Part shown: positions 13,253-23,639 of the stretch, piece after piece
How positions within the stretch are numbered: the stretch's first letter is position 1
How the letters are laid out: each line of letters opens with the position of its first letter
NCBI GenBank assembly: GCA_021292165.1
Contig: CM037877.1
Location: forward strand, 164,133,742 to 164,197,741
Direction of reading: 5' to 3'
DNA from: Shinisaurus crocodilurus
Lineage: Eukaryota; Chordata; Lepidosauria; Squamata; Shinisauridae
Length of the DNA: 64,000 nt
Program-made: the position numbers and the translations under genes
The notes under the pieces: model-generated
Databases searched by the model: none
What the model saw: the letters and a program-made list of their open reading frames with translations, nothing else
What the model was told of the DNA's origin: nothing

Positions 13253-14223
13253 TGTGGAGAAAGCCAACCTAAGCCCCCTGCCTGACACACACACACTCAC
13301 CAAGGAGGGGGGAAGGAGACCCGGGGGGGGGGGGGGAAGACAACCAGTCTCCACAGATGCCAAAGGGGACAAACAACATCTACATAGAATCACCCCAGGG
13401 GGGAAGGCAGGAAGCATCACCAGGTTTGTCAATGCTCTTGCATATCAGCCCCATCTACATAAGACTTGAATACCTCTCCAGGGCAGACGCTTCGGCACCC
13501 CTAAGAAATGGCCACTCAACACCATAGGATGGGACCATTAAGCAAGTGGCTTCAAAGGAACCCCATCCCACGGGGGGGGGGGGGGGAGGCGTCACCCCAC
13601 CTGACCCAAAAGGCCGCCCCTCAGGGAGGGTGTCAACCCACCTGATCACGGAGGGAGGGGCTACCTGAAACACCAAGGTATAAAACACCCTGCACAAGGG
13701 AACTTTTCGCTGGACCTGATCAGCAATCTTGCCCATGCCTGGGGTAAGGGAACGAAGGATCAGCAAGCTGAAATCACTCACAAGCCGCTTGGGTAGACCG
13801 GGCCTCCACCGGGAACCCAGCTAGCCGCTTGGGTAGACCGGGCCTCCGCCGGGAACCCAGCTAGCCGCTTGGGTAGACCGGGCCTCCGCCGGGAACCCAG
13901 CTAGCAGCGTGCAGGTTGACCGGGCTTCTGCCGGGACCCGAGCTAAACTAACTAGCTGAGGGCCCTGAAATCACGTTGTCCTTGAGGCTTTTGCTTGCTA
14001 CTTTGTACCGTACTGATAAGCTGTATTGCTGGCGTGGGTCTGAGTTTGTGACGGTAATTTTGTAAATAAACTTGTTTTCTAAAAGATACTTTTGTGGCTA
14101 TAAGTTATCCCTTTGTTCTGGGCTAAGGCGAGGCGCTGGGGACCTCGGAGAAGGCCCGCCCCAGCACCCGCTACCCCCTTAGCATTGAACCCGCGCAGAA
14201 GACCAGGTTGTCGGTCTTCCACT
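13253..14223 (+). mobile_element. Probable solo LTR (gypsy-type) containing a 40-bp tandem repeat
   Basis: It starts TGTGGAGAAAGCC, the same start as the gypsy LTR at 1368. TTTAT occurs immediately before (13248-13252) and after (14224-14228), consistent with a 5 bp target duplication. A TATA-like GGTATAAAAC lies near 13677 and an AATAAA at about 14065. 13783-13945 holds about four 40-bp units (GCTTGGGTAGACCGGGCCTC core). The last bases read ACT instead of ACA, so the right boundary is slightly uncertain. Confidence 0.6.
13783..13945. repeat. 40-bp minisatellite, about four units
   Basis: Units of 40 bp share GCTTGGGTAGACCGGGCCTC and CCGGGAACCCAGCTAG. The first three are nearly identical and the fourth is diverged. 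It lies inside the probable solo LTR, between its TATA-like motif and polyadenylation signal. Confidence 0.85.
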
Positions 14224-14501
14224 TTTATTAAATGCAGGAGCTTGCAAAAAGATATTTGGTAGGTAATACATAGTTTCATCCACTATCAGTCCTACTTAGA
14301 ATAGACCCATTGAAATGAATGGGACTTAAATTAGACTAACATTGGATACAACCTAGTGGATACAATCCACAAGGTCTCTTGGAAGCATCCCCCTGCCATT
14401 GCCCTTGTTATTTGCCTTACATACAGCTACCCATATGATACCTTTCCACCTCCTTTTAATCAAATCCAGATGAGGCAGTCATATCTTTGAATATGTGCTG
14501 G

Positions 14502-15499
14502 TGTTATGGTCAGGCCTGGAGTGGCCCACTCAACCCAACCATACTTACTCCATCTTACCCAGGTCCAGAGGAAGAAACCTCCATTTTACAATCAGTGCAT
14601 GTCTCTGCTAAAGGCCACATCACCTGGATGCTGGCATTGAGAAGCAAAGGACCTGGCTGAGGTCATCTCACGCAAGCACCTCTACTTAGCACACACAAAA
14701 AGAGAAGCATTGACTGGTCAATTGCCCAGGTGCTCAAATAAAGGGGAATGAGGATGAGCAGAGAATCAGCCAGACCAAAACACATGATTTGGGGGGGGAT
14801 CTCCACCCAGGAAGGAGGGGGGACCCAAAGAGATATACTTTGTTGGGAAAGGAAGTTCCAGGTCTTTTCTTCCATACAGATGCTAGAGGGTAGATCTCCC
14901 AGAAAGAGAGGGAGGGCCTGACACAAGCACCAGAGGAATTGCACCATGGAGGCCAGGGTTCTTCAAGGAACCAGGCAGGCAGCTTACTGCAGGGCAGTGT
15001 GTAGCTAGTCTGTGTTTTCCTGTTTCTTTGCCATTTGCCACTGAATTGCAACCTTAAAACCACTTGTTATTTTGTGCTTTGAAACTAACTCTTTTTCCAT
15101 TCTGTACTTTTGCTTGAATCCCTAATAAATATACCCTGTTTTCACCACAACCCAGACTGTGTGTGTTGGGGTGGTGAAAGGGGTGAGGAGGCTCACAAAG
15201 GGCGCATCACGTTCTTGGTCATGCTAAGGCTGGTTTAAGGACCAGGTTATGTGCAACGTGCTGGGTGAGGCTTGTAATCTAGGCTGTGCTTCCCTAAGGT
15301 CATGGGAGGGCTGCAAAGAAGCCCACACAAGAGTCCCCATTGGGACCTCTGGGCAGTTGTCCCTGAGGGACTGAGAGCGCTTGGGGACTGAGGAGACTAG
15401 GTTTGATCTACTCTTGGTGGCGGCGGCCAGTACCAGTTGGCGCCACTACACCAGACCTGTGTCTGTTGCCCGGGTGCCTGTGGGCGCCAGGACGCCACA
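14502..15499 (+). mobile_element. Probable solo LTR of an ERV/gypsy-type element
   Basis: It starts TGTTATGGTCAGG and ends GACGCCACA. The flanks GCTGG (14497-14501) and GCTTG (15500-15504) match at four of five positions, as an aged 5 bp duplication would. The polyadenylation signal AATAAA is near 15123, followed by a GT-rich R/U5-like region. There is no coding sequence. 14283-14345, to its left, is a separate fold-back repeat with CCCATTGAAATGAATGGGAC. Confidence 0.55.
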
Positions 15500-15534
15500 G
15501 CTTGCGATCCGTAGTGGATAGGATGAGAGTGTCA

Positions 15535-15905
15535 TCCCATGAAACTGATTGGTGGGAGATTCAGGATAGATAAAAGGAAGTACTTCATTCAGCATAAACT
15601 CTGGAATTTGCTACCATATAGGATGTAGCGATGATAACTAATTTGGATGGCTTTAAAAGCGGGTAAGACAAATTAATGGAGGATAAGGCTATCAATGGCT
15701 ACTAAGTCCTGATGGCTATATGCTACCTCAGAGGCAGCATGCCTGTGTACACCAGTTGCTGGGGAACATGACTGGGAGGGTGCTGTTTCACTCATATCCT
15801 ACTTGTGAGCTTCCCACAGGCAGCTGATTGGCCACTGTGTGAACAGAATGCTGGACTAGATGGACCCTTGGTCTGATCCAGCATGGCTGTTCTTATGTTC
15901 TGTGG
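15535..15905 (+). mobile_element. CR1-type LINE 3' end
   Basis: A conserved CR1-like 3' region with TGCTGGACTAGATGGACCC and TTGGTCTGATCCAGCATGG, ending in TTCTTATGTTCTGTG. It is strongly 5'-truncated and non-coding. Confidence 0.7.
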
Positions 15906-16680
15906 GTAAATAAAGTTAAGCTCAATCTAGATAAGACAGAGTTGATGACTGATGATAGTGGGGGGCTCAGTGGAATGACTGGTTGGGGTATGCCAACCAT
16001 GGGCAGGATTACACTCCCCTATAAGGATCAGGTTTGTAGCTTTGGGGTGCTGCTGGACCCAGTATTACTTCTGCGGTGCCAGGGTGTGGCTATGGCCTGG
16101 AGTCGCTTTTCTCAGCTTTGGCTGATACCCTTGGTATGCCTGCTGCTGGAAGATAGAAGTGGACCTGGCTGCTCTCATTCATGAGATGGCTCACTTGTTG
16201 ACAGACGTGGTTCAGTATTCTCATATTTCACCTGTATGAGGCAACTGCACTGGCTACCAATCATTTAAATTCAAAGTGCCATTTTTTACCTTTAACCTCC
16301 TAAGTGGCCTGGGTCCTTATGTTAGGGAACACCTCTTCCTCTACATGCCCCCACCCCTGGCAATAATTAAGTTCTTCTAGGGAGGTTCAGATTCATGGGG
16401 ATAGGCTAGATTAGATTCCAGAAACAGCAGGGGCTTCTTTGTGGCAGCCCTAATGCTCTGGAATTCTCTTCTAATAGAACATATGGTTCCTTCCCTACTG
16501 TCTTTCCAGGCATAACTAAAGACCTTCCTCTGAGAAAGCTTTTGAGAATACATTCCTGCTAATTAATCTATTCTGTACAGCTGCTGTTTTAGATCTTTTA
16601 ATTTGTTGCCTTTCTTTACATTGTTTTTAAAGCTGTATGCTGCCATAATAAATCTTACAAATTATAAAATGTCTTTAAAT
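15906..16680 (+). mobile_element. L2-type LINE ORF2 C-terminal relic
   Basis: Translated fragments match the end of an L2-like reverse transcriptase: LNLDKTEL near 15925, LHWLPI near 16248, then LLSGLGPYVREHL near 16300 in shifted frames. It is broken by frame changes and ends in an A/T-rich 3' region. Confidence 0.65.
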
Positions 16681-17061
16681 AAGAAAAAAAACACATGTAT
16701 ATTTTGCTGAATGGGGCAAATAGATGGGGGGAGCATTTTAATGGGGAAATGACTTGGGGTCACAGCACAGTTCCAATCCAAATCCTTTCTGTGTAACTAT
16801 GGAAAATCCTGCTCATAGGTCTCTGGCATCATGTCTAGTTTGGTTCTCACCTTGGGTAAAACTAGGTGTGACTGTAACAGACTCATATGCAGAACTGGGC
16901 CTGTTGCTGAATCCCTAGAAAATGATGAGGTGTATGAAGAATGATTTAAAGGCAGAGGTATGGAAGCAGTCCTCACCTCCTTGCTCTTCCCGCTCTGCAT
17001 TTTCACTAGACAGCCATTTTCGGCCATCTAGCTGGAGCATCCCAGAAGGGGAGGGAAGGAG

Positions 17062-17230
17062 GCCTGTGGCTTACGTTGGCTCAGCTTGTCTAAGCGTGGA
17101 AAGCTAAGCAGGGTCAGGCCTGGTTATTACTTGGATGGGAGACCCCTCCTCTAGTTTCCTGCATTGAGCAGGGGGTTAGACTCGATAGCCTTGTAGGCTC
17201 CTTCCAACTCTATGATCTATGAAATCTATG
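17062..17230 (+). mobile_element. 5S-rRNA-derived SINE, copy 1
   Basis: The 5' part copies the 5S rRNA gene internal promoter: AAGCTAAGCAGGGTC (box A) and ACTTGGATGGGAGAC (box C). It continues into an unrelated tail with GACTCGATAGCC, GGCTCCTTCCAACTCTATGA, the form of CR1-type 3' ends. Other copies are at 31062-31195 and 63362-63512. The head is a 5S fragment, so it is not a functional 5S gene. Confidence 0.85.
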
Positions 17231-17892
17231 AGGCTGGAGCAGCTTCAGAATACCTCGTATCCTGGCTGCTCCAGTCTCCTCCCCTCCCCGCCCCCTCCTA
17301 CTTCTCTCCAAGGCTTCTTTCCCAACCTCAGAGAGCAGCTGGTGTGTTTCTTTCCATGCCAGTTGCAAGGGGTCAGGGGAAGGGGGGGGTCGGAGCTCTA
17401 ATCCCCAGGTCCAAGATCAGAGCACAGTCTCCAACTTCAGATCTGGAATCCAAAAAATCCTGTGGCCCCTCAGACAATGTCTAGGGGCCATAGGATTGCT
17501 CCCTTGAGCTAAAATATGCTGGTATTTTGGTCCCACCCCCTTTTGCCTTCAGCCCCAGCCACCACTTGAATGTATCCCTCGACCCTTAGGCTGAAAGAGC
17601 TTCAACACCCCTGATTAAACTGTAGCAGCAATAAGAAAAGTTGATCCTTCCCTCTGGTCCATCCCACCTGAAACTATTTTTTTTAAAAGCTGTTTTTCTC
17701 CCAATGGTGCTCCGAGATGAGAACTAGCTGATTGGGAGAAAAATGGCTTTAAAAAGCCATTTAGGGTGGGAAAGTGTGGGTGGCAGGGAGGGATTAGCTC
17801 ACCCTTCCAGGCCACCCATGCTCTATTTTAAATTGCCATCTCATTTTTACACAGAATGTGTAGGGCCTGAGTTTGGTCCTGCTGTATCATGT
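17231..17892. other. Unassigned intergenic DNA
   Basis: No gene or named repeat recognised; the short open frames here have no familiar motif. Confidence 0.4.
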
Positions 17893-18235
17893 CTAGGTTG
17901 CATACTTATTTTTATTATTATTTTTTATTTATTTACATTTATTAATCGCCCATCTGGCCGGCAACCGGCCACCCTGGGCGATGTACAAAATAAAATACAT
18001 TTAACAAGATAAAATACATTTAAAACAAGATAAAATACATTTGAAACAGTATTAATTTTTTTAAAAAAACTTAACCCACCCCATATTCCCGCCTGAACAG
18101 CCAGGTTTTTAATGAGTGGCGGAAGCTCAGCAGAGGGGGGGCATGGCGGAGGTCACTCGGGAGAGAGTTCCACAGTACAGGGGCCGCCACAGAAAAAGCC
18201 TTCTTCCTCGTCCCCACCAGTCTAGTGGGCTAGTG
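17893..18235 (-). mobile_element. L2-type LINE 3' end, minus strand
   Basis: On the minus strand it reads a C-terminal RT relic (LWNSLP-like, then FRHSLKTWLF-like), followed by GCCCAGGGTGGCC, CCAGATGGGCGATTAATAAA. A + strand relative with the same tail lies at 20800-21060. Confidence 0.65.
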
Positions 18236-18456
18236 CACAACAAAAGTGTGCACAAAGGATAATTGCAAGAACTGTGGCACCAGTGTAACATTGCAATTCA
18301 TGGTGTTGTGCTTGCACTGCTAACAGATTTGAGTGTACTAAAACAATACATTTATTAGGACCAACCAAAAAGCGCTAAGCAATATACACCAGAATTCTGG
18401 TGTTTGAATTTACCAGAATTCTTCAGATTTGATGTTAAACAGAAAAATCTTCCAAA

Positions 18457-18489
<33 letters not shown>

Positions 18490-19437
18490 TGTTGCTAGGC
18501 ATTCTGGAAGATCCCATTTGCAATTAGTAATGATCTTCAAACAGGAAGGAGGGTGTTGGTTTTTTTGCAAGTGTAGGCTGAAATCTTAAACAGATTTACA
18601 TAGAAGTAAGCTCTATGGACAATCATAGGACTTGTTTCTGAGTAAATGTATACAGGATTGAACTACATATTAGAGTAGATTATGCCTACTCTAATAATAA
18701 AGATCACAGCAAGGGCTGCTGGGACAATGGGCTCTCTCCCTTTGAAAATATAAAAGCCAGCACATTTCACTGGGACTGAGAGTAAGTCACATTTATCTCC
18801 TGCTGGATTTTTCCAAGTAAACAGGCATAGGATCAAGTTGCAAAATTGTATTTATTACTACTGTAAAGCTGAAGTAAGTAGCTCCTGCTCTAATCTGGAA
18901 CACAGGTCACACCTGATAGTGTTGGGGCAGAAAGAGAAGGATGTCATTCTCAAATGAACTTTCTCTAAGATCAGTAACAGTCCCTTCATAAGTGTGGAAA
19001 ACACTGGTTATTGTCAGGGCCGGCGTTGGGGACCGGCATGGTTGAGCAGTTGCTGAGGGCCCACGGCCCAGCAGGGGTCCTATTGACAAGAGCCCCCTGG
19101 ACTTGTTCCTTCTCTTCACCACTGCAACCTGCTTGTTCACCCTTTTCTTGCTCTGGCCCAGCCAGTGCTGATGGTGTAAAGGAAGGAGGAGCAGATGCGA
19201 CTATTTGCTCATTGGTTCAGCAGCAGCATTTAATCAAAATGCGCAAGAAGCTTTTAGTATCAATGAACATAAATAAGCAAGAATTTTTTTTTAAAATGAT
19301 TTTTCCTCTAAAAGCCCAAATCTTTACAAAAACTTATTTATGAAACACTGCCCTCTACTGGGCAATTTGGGGAGCTGACTTGAAGACTTAAATAAGTTTT
19401 TTGCATTGATTAAACTCCGATAGATCAACACATGAAG
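18236..19437. other. Unassigned DNA with a (TG)n microsatellite
   Basis: A (TG)12 tract lies at about 18459-18482. Fold-back repeats of the SETTLED type, with AGTAAGCTC, lie near 18590-18660 and 18770-18840. No gene seen. Confidence 0.4.
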
Positions 19438-19500
19438 CTACTTTAGGCTGAGTCAGACCATTGGTCCACCTAGCCCAGTATTGTCATGACTTACAGTGAC
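19438..19500 (-). repeat. Tail of the tRNA-Ala-type SINE, minus strand
   Basis: GGCTGAGTCAGACCATTGGT is the reverse complement of the tail seen in the + strand SINE at 60212-60392 (ATGGTCTGACTCGGTATAAG). Only the 3' module is present. Confidence 0.65.
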
Positions 19501-20799
19501 TGGGTTTGCCTAGATATGCTAAGCCTCAGTAGGTTAATTGCTACTGAGGCTTAGTGTGTCATCTGAACCCTGCAGGGTGGTTTATAAGCCAATCTGGTGT
19601 AACTTATAAACCACCCTGATAAGCCATGGCTTCCGGCAGGGTTACTGATAACCCTAGTAGGTTTAGCATGTTGTCCAAACCTGGATGACACACTAATCCA
19701 CTTACAAGCCAAAAAGGCACAGAGCCCCTTGGCCAGAGTGGCAAAAAAGGGCTGCCGATCTGGCCAAGGGGCTCTGGCTGAGGACAGCTAGCCAAGTGGC
19801 ACTTGCTGCAGCTGTCATTGGCTTCCCCATGCCCCCCTGCTGATGTCCTGCTTCGGTAGAAGCATGCAGGGAAGCCACCAGGGTCTGCCGCGTGCTGCCC
19901 CCTCAATCCCTGTTTGGGGCTTTGGGGGCCAGTGCATGGCAGGGGAATCAGCTACCCAGCCTCACTTCCTCTTGAAGCAAGCCCGAACACCTGGATCCTG
20001 CCTGCCACCGCTGCATGCCTCCTCCTCCCCAAGTCCCACTTGGGGAAGAGGAGACATGCAGCGGCACTGGTGTCTGCTGAGCACCCCCTTCCCAAGTTCT
20101 TCCGTGCCATTCTTCCGATGGCATGCGGCAGACCCCACCATGGTGCTCCCTAGCAAGGGCAGGTTTAACCCGCCCTTGCTAGGGAACGCCGTGGCAGTGG
20201 TGGCTCCTCCTCTCAGGCCCCAGCTTGCTCCCCTCCTCTTGTTGGGTGTGGGCAGGGGAGTTTGGGTGCAGACTGGAGAATTGCCCCTAATTACGTCTGG
20301 GTTTCTGTTTTCTCCCTTCTCTTCCCTCCTCCTATCATGCATCCCCTGCTTGGAAACCATGGCTGTTCACCTGTCTGAGAGGCAGTACAGCCTACTATGC
20401 CAGTACCTGCATGTGAATTGCTGTTGCTGACAAGCTTGCCAATGGCTGGTTCTTCAAAAGCCCTGCCTGCACTGTCAATGGTCTCCTAAGGACACTCCAA
20501 TTTGTAAAAGGGGATATGTGTATAAATGGGATTTCAGAAAAAACCTCAGGCAGAAAGATTCAAGGGGTGGGGGCAGCAGGAGGTGAAGCACATGTGGGCA
20601 AAAAGCCACCTAATGCAGGGCGATCAGATGCAGCAGACATCATCAGGGCCTCTATACCTTTATTTCAGCAAGCGTCCATGGGTAGCAGGGTAGTGGGACA
20701 GATGGGCTCCCAGAGATTCAGGGCTCCAAATGAATTATTTGGGGCTCCAGCCTTAGTGGGCGTGGGCCACCCTCTAACACCACCTCTGGAATAAAAGGA
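19501..20799. repeat. Region of short inverted repeats (fold-back elements), GC-moderate
   Basis: 19528-19560 pairs CTAAGCCTCAGTAGG with a complementary CTACTGAGGCTTAG. 19573-19617 pairs CAGGGTGGTTTATAAG with CTTATAAACCACCCTG. From 19700 to 20450 the DNA is GC-rich, with open frames on both strands that show no recognisable domain. Confidence 0.5.
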
Positions 20800-21060
20800 C
20801 AAATCTGACATCAGAAACAGGCTAACATTTCTAGTGATCTTCGCCATGCCCCCTCCGTGATGAGCTTCCGCCATGCATTAAAAACATGGCTGTTCAGGCG
20901 GGAATATGGGGTGGGTTAGGATTTTAAAAGAAATTTTTATAGTTTTAATTATTATATTTTGTTGTATTGTTTTACTGTGTTATTTTGGTTGTACATCACC
21001 CAGGGTGGCCGGGTGGCCGGCCAGATGGGCGATTAATAAATATAATAAATAAATAGATAA
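20800..21060 (+). mobile_element. L2-type LINE 3' end, plus strand
   Basis: A LINE C-terminal relic followed by CCCAGGGTGGCCGGG, CCAGATGGGCGATTAATAAA and an (AATA)n tail. It is the same family as 17893-18235 in opposite orientation. Confidence 0.65.
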
Positions 21061-22420
21061 ACATTTCAACCTTCCAGTGACACTCTGTCACTGATGCTAA
21101 AGTGGCCATTCTTGAACACAGGAACTTTAAAGGGAGATCCTAGCCTGAAACTATTGAATTATAATTTTATTTTATTTATGTGTTTATTTATTAGTATTTT
21201 TATACATCCTTTCTGTAAAAACCAGCAAGGGTGGGTACAACAGATCAAAACAATATGAATAATATCACAAAAACAAAAATCAACAATAAACCATAATTAA
21301 CAACAACACAAGTAAAAACAATTGTAAAGGCATAGTTAAAAAGGTGTGTATTGACACCTTTTTAAAAGCAGAGTGGGTGGGGTTTAGTTCTATTACCTCT
21401 GGCTTGAATAGTGATAATGGTTTGCTATCCCCACTATGGGTGTTAATTAACTTAGCAGTGCTAGGTTATCTGTGTAATCATCAATTACTGCAATTGTGAA
21501 TGGTCCATGGGTGTGCTTACTGCATTTCATTTCCATCTGATCTTACTGTTTACATTTTTTCTCTTTCCACCCATCTGTATATTTCTCTGCCAACTAACAC
21601 TTCTATACATCTAATCAAATGGACTCTAGTCCATGAAAGCTTATGCCTTAAATATAAAATAGTATTTAAGGTGCCACAAGACTCCTTGCAATTTTGGATC
21701 AGGTGGGCTTTCTGACGATGTATAAAACATTTCCGCTGCCTAGTTCACTTGGCAGGGCTTCCAAAGGCAAGGGGGAAATTAGGGCCAGACTTACCATGAA
21801 GCAAAGATGAAGCTAAGCAGCTGACTTGAGCAGTAGGTTCCTGCTGAGGGCGTGCCATTTTCTTGTCTCCATCTCTGTGGATCAACAGAGATGGGCAGAA
21901 TAACTTGAGCAGGTTGAGTCTTGAACAGGTTGCAGTGGTGATATTTTGATTTTTTCATGTTGGAATCTGAAAAAATCTATGAATGGGATAGGAAACCCCT
22001 CCTTCCAGTACACCTACTGTGCAAGAAATCTTTTATTTGTAATTCACAGTAATGATGGTTTAGTGTTCTCATGGTCCCGCATTCAGGTTCAATTCCTAGC
22101 TATGGAATGTCCCAAAGTGCAATTTACCCTGCATGCAGTCAATATCTGCAGAGCACAAGGCACACTTTCCTTGTTCTTCCAGGACAAACTGAAACTTTGA
22201 AAAAGCCAGAGGGTGTGTCTCATTAGCTTTGCTGCTCAAGCTTGTGCATGTTTTTACTTAAAAGTAAATCCCACTGATTCCAATGGGACTGACTTTTAAG
22301 GAAGCAGCATGCATAGGGTTATAGCCTCATTCAAATTTTGTCTAGCAGTCTGGATTCCCTTTTGGCCATTCCTTCTCTGGAGAGGTGGGACCTCTTGCAG
22401 GAAACTAAAGTGTGTAGGTC
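21061..22420. other. Unassigned AT-rich DNA
   Basis: 21590-21690 is a copy of the unclassified repeat with GTCCATGAAAGCTTATGCC and GGTGCCACAAGACTCC. 22255-22330 is a fold-back repeat (AAGTAAATCCCACTGATTCC). No gene seen. Confidence 0.4.
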
Positions 22421-22553
22421 GAGGGTAAGCAACCTAGTGCTCTCCAGATGTTTTGGACTTTACCTCTCATCAGCCCCAGCCAACATGGCCAATGGTCAGG
22501 AATTATGGGAGTTGGAGTCCAAAACATCCAAAGGGCATCAGGTTGCCTACCTC
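22421..22553. repeat. Palindromic MITE-like repeat, copy 3
   Basis: One of the clearest copies: TGTTTTGGACTTTACCTCTC on the left arm pairs with GAGTTGGAGTCCAAAACAT on the right. It lies about 500 bp left of the proposed KYAT3 promoter. Confidence 0.75.
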
Positions 22554-22582
22554 TGGTCATAGGTGTTAAGAATCATTTTATA

Positions 22583-23027
22583 TAATCACTACTAGACTCA
22601 AGTGGTAAAGCTTTTTCTGGACTGTGCCACTTCAGCCTGCAAGCAGAATACTGCATGTTTGAGTTCTATCCCACCACAGCCAAAACTCCCTCCACATATT
22701 AAAAAATAGCTTGTAAGGGAGACGATTAGACTGACCCTGGCCTGGCATGCTAGATTTGTTCATGCAGTAATTAGATTTGTATTGAAATAGAGTATACAAA
22801 CATGCCACCCATTGGTAGGGCTGTATCCAGTGTTAGTCCTATTTAGAGTAGACCCATTGAAATGAATGGGATTTACGTCTAACTCAGGTCCCATTCATTT
22901 CAATGGGTCCTCTAAGTAGGACTAACATGGGATGCAGCCCATGCGCGCGCGCACGCGCCCGTAGCCCGTATCTTAAAGTGGTATAACCCAGAAGAAGCTT
23001 TACCACTTGAGTCTAGCGGTAGGGATG
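22583..23027. repeat. Inverted pair of a tRNA-like repeat with a palindromic MITE between
   Basis: CTAGACTCAAGTGGTAAAGC at about 22592 recurs inverted at about 22996-23018 (GCTTTACCACTTGAGTCTAG). The left copy continues with a B-box-like GTTTGAGTTCTATCCC, suggesting a tRNA-derived SINE. Between them, 22825-22942 is a palindrome with CCCATTGAAATGAATGGG and CCCATTCATTTCAATGGG arms. The right copy overlaps the CpG-rich promoter candidate. Confidence 0.6.
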
Positions 23028-23460
23028 GCGAAGTTACAGAATGATGGGATGCAAACGGAGTGCTACCGCCTGACCAGTGGCCCCCGTCACGTCTGGTTCG
23101 GCTAGCCACGCCCCTGGTGCTCAGTATTCGCCGCCTTTTGGGTGGGTAGAATACGCCATATCCGGGGAAAGGGGGGGGGGGACACGAGCGAGGTAAGGCC
23201 GACGAGTTGCGTGATTTGTGGGTGAAAGCGAGGAGACGGTTCTTCCCAGAATTCCCTGCCCACCTTTTTGAGCGGTCCCTTCAGCGGCTTGGAGTCATAG
23301 CTCCCGCCTCAGTGTCCCCCGTCCGCCCCTCGCCTTGCTCCGCTGAAAGGGTCTTTGGTCTCTTCGCAAACTGGTGATCTGAGAGGGGGTGAGAAAATGG
23401 CCTCTGAGGGGCGTCTTAGAAACCCCCGTCTCGAAGCCTCCCGAAGGTGGTGGGAGGCGA
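22945..23460 (+). promoter_or_regulatory. KYAT3: CpG-rich candidate promoter and first exon of KYAT3
   Basis: This stretch is much richer in CpG than its surroundings (GCGCGCGCACGCGCC, then many CG through 23.4 kb). It contains a GC-box-like CCACGCCCC at about 23106 and a CGCCGCC motif. A strong donor, GAG/GTAAGG, with GT at 23193 would end a non-coding first exon that could splice to the presequence exon at 31326. No TATA box is evident, as usual for a housekeeping CpG promoter. This is inference from composition, position and orientation; transcript data would decide. Downstream to 23640 the DNA stays GC-rich, with no recognisable protein. Confidence 0.5.
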
Positions 23461-23639
23461 GAGAGGCAGATGGGGAGGGCCCCATACGCTTTGGGTGAGG
23501 GGAGGGTGAAATCCTCCACCGTTTTGGGAACATGAAGGGTTAGTAATAAAAATCCTACTTTTCTGGACACGGGTAAGTGATTTGGCCCAGGGAACTCTTC
23601 CGAGGACTTGCTTGAATGCCAGCATTCAACCTTGGGGGG

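Noticed and set aside
13783..13945. Regular 40-bp repeats that could suggest a CRISPR-like array
   Set aside because: Units are contiguous with no unique spacers, in a vertebrate LTR; a minisatellite.
17062..17230. Possible functional 5S rRNA gene
   Set aside because: Only part of the 5S sequence is present and it runs into a SINE tail without a terminator T run.
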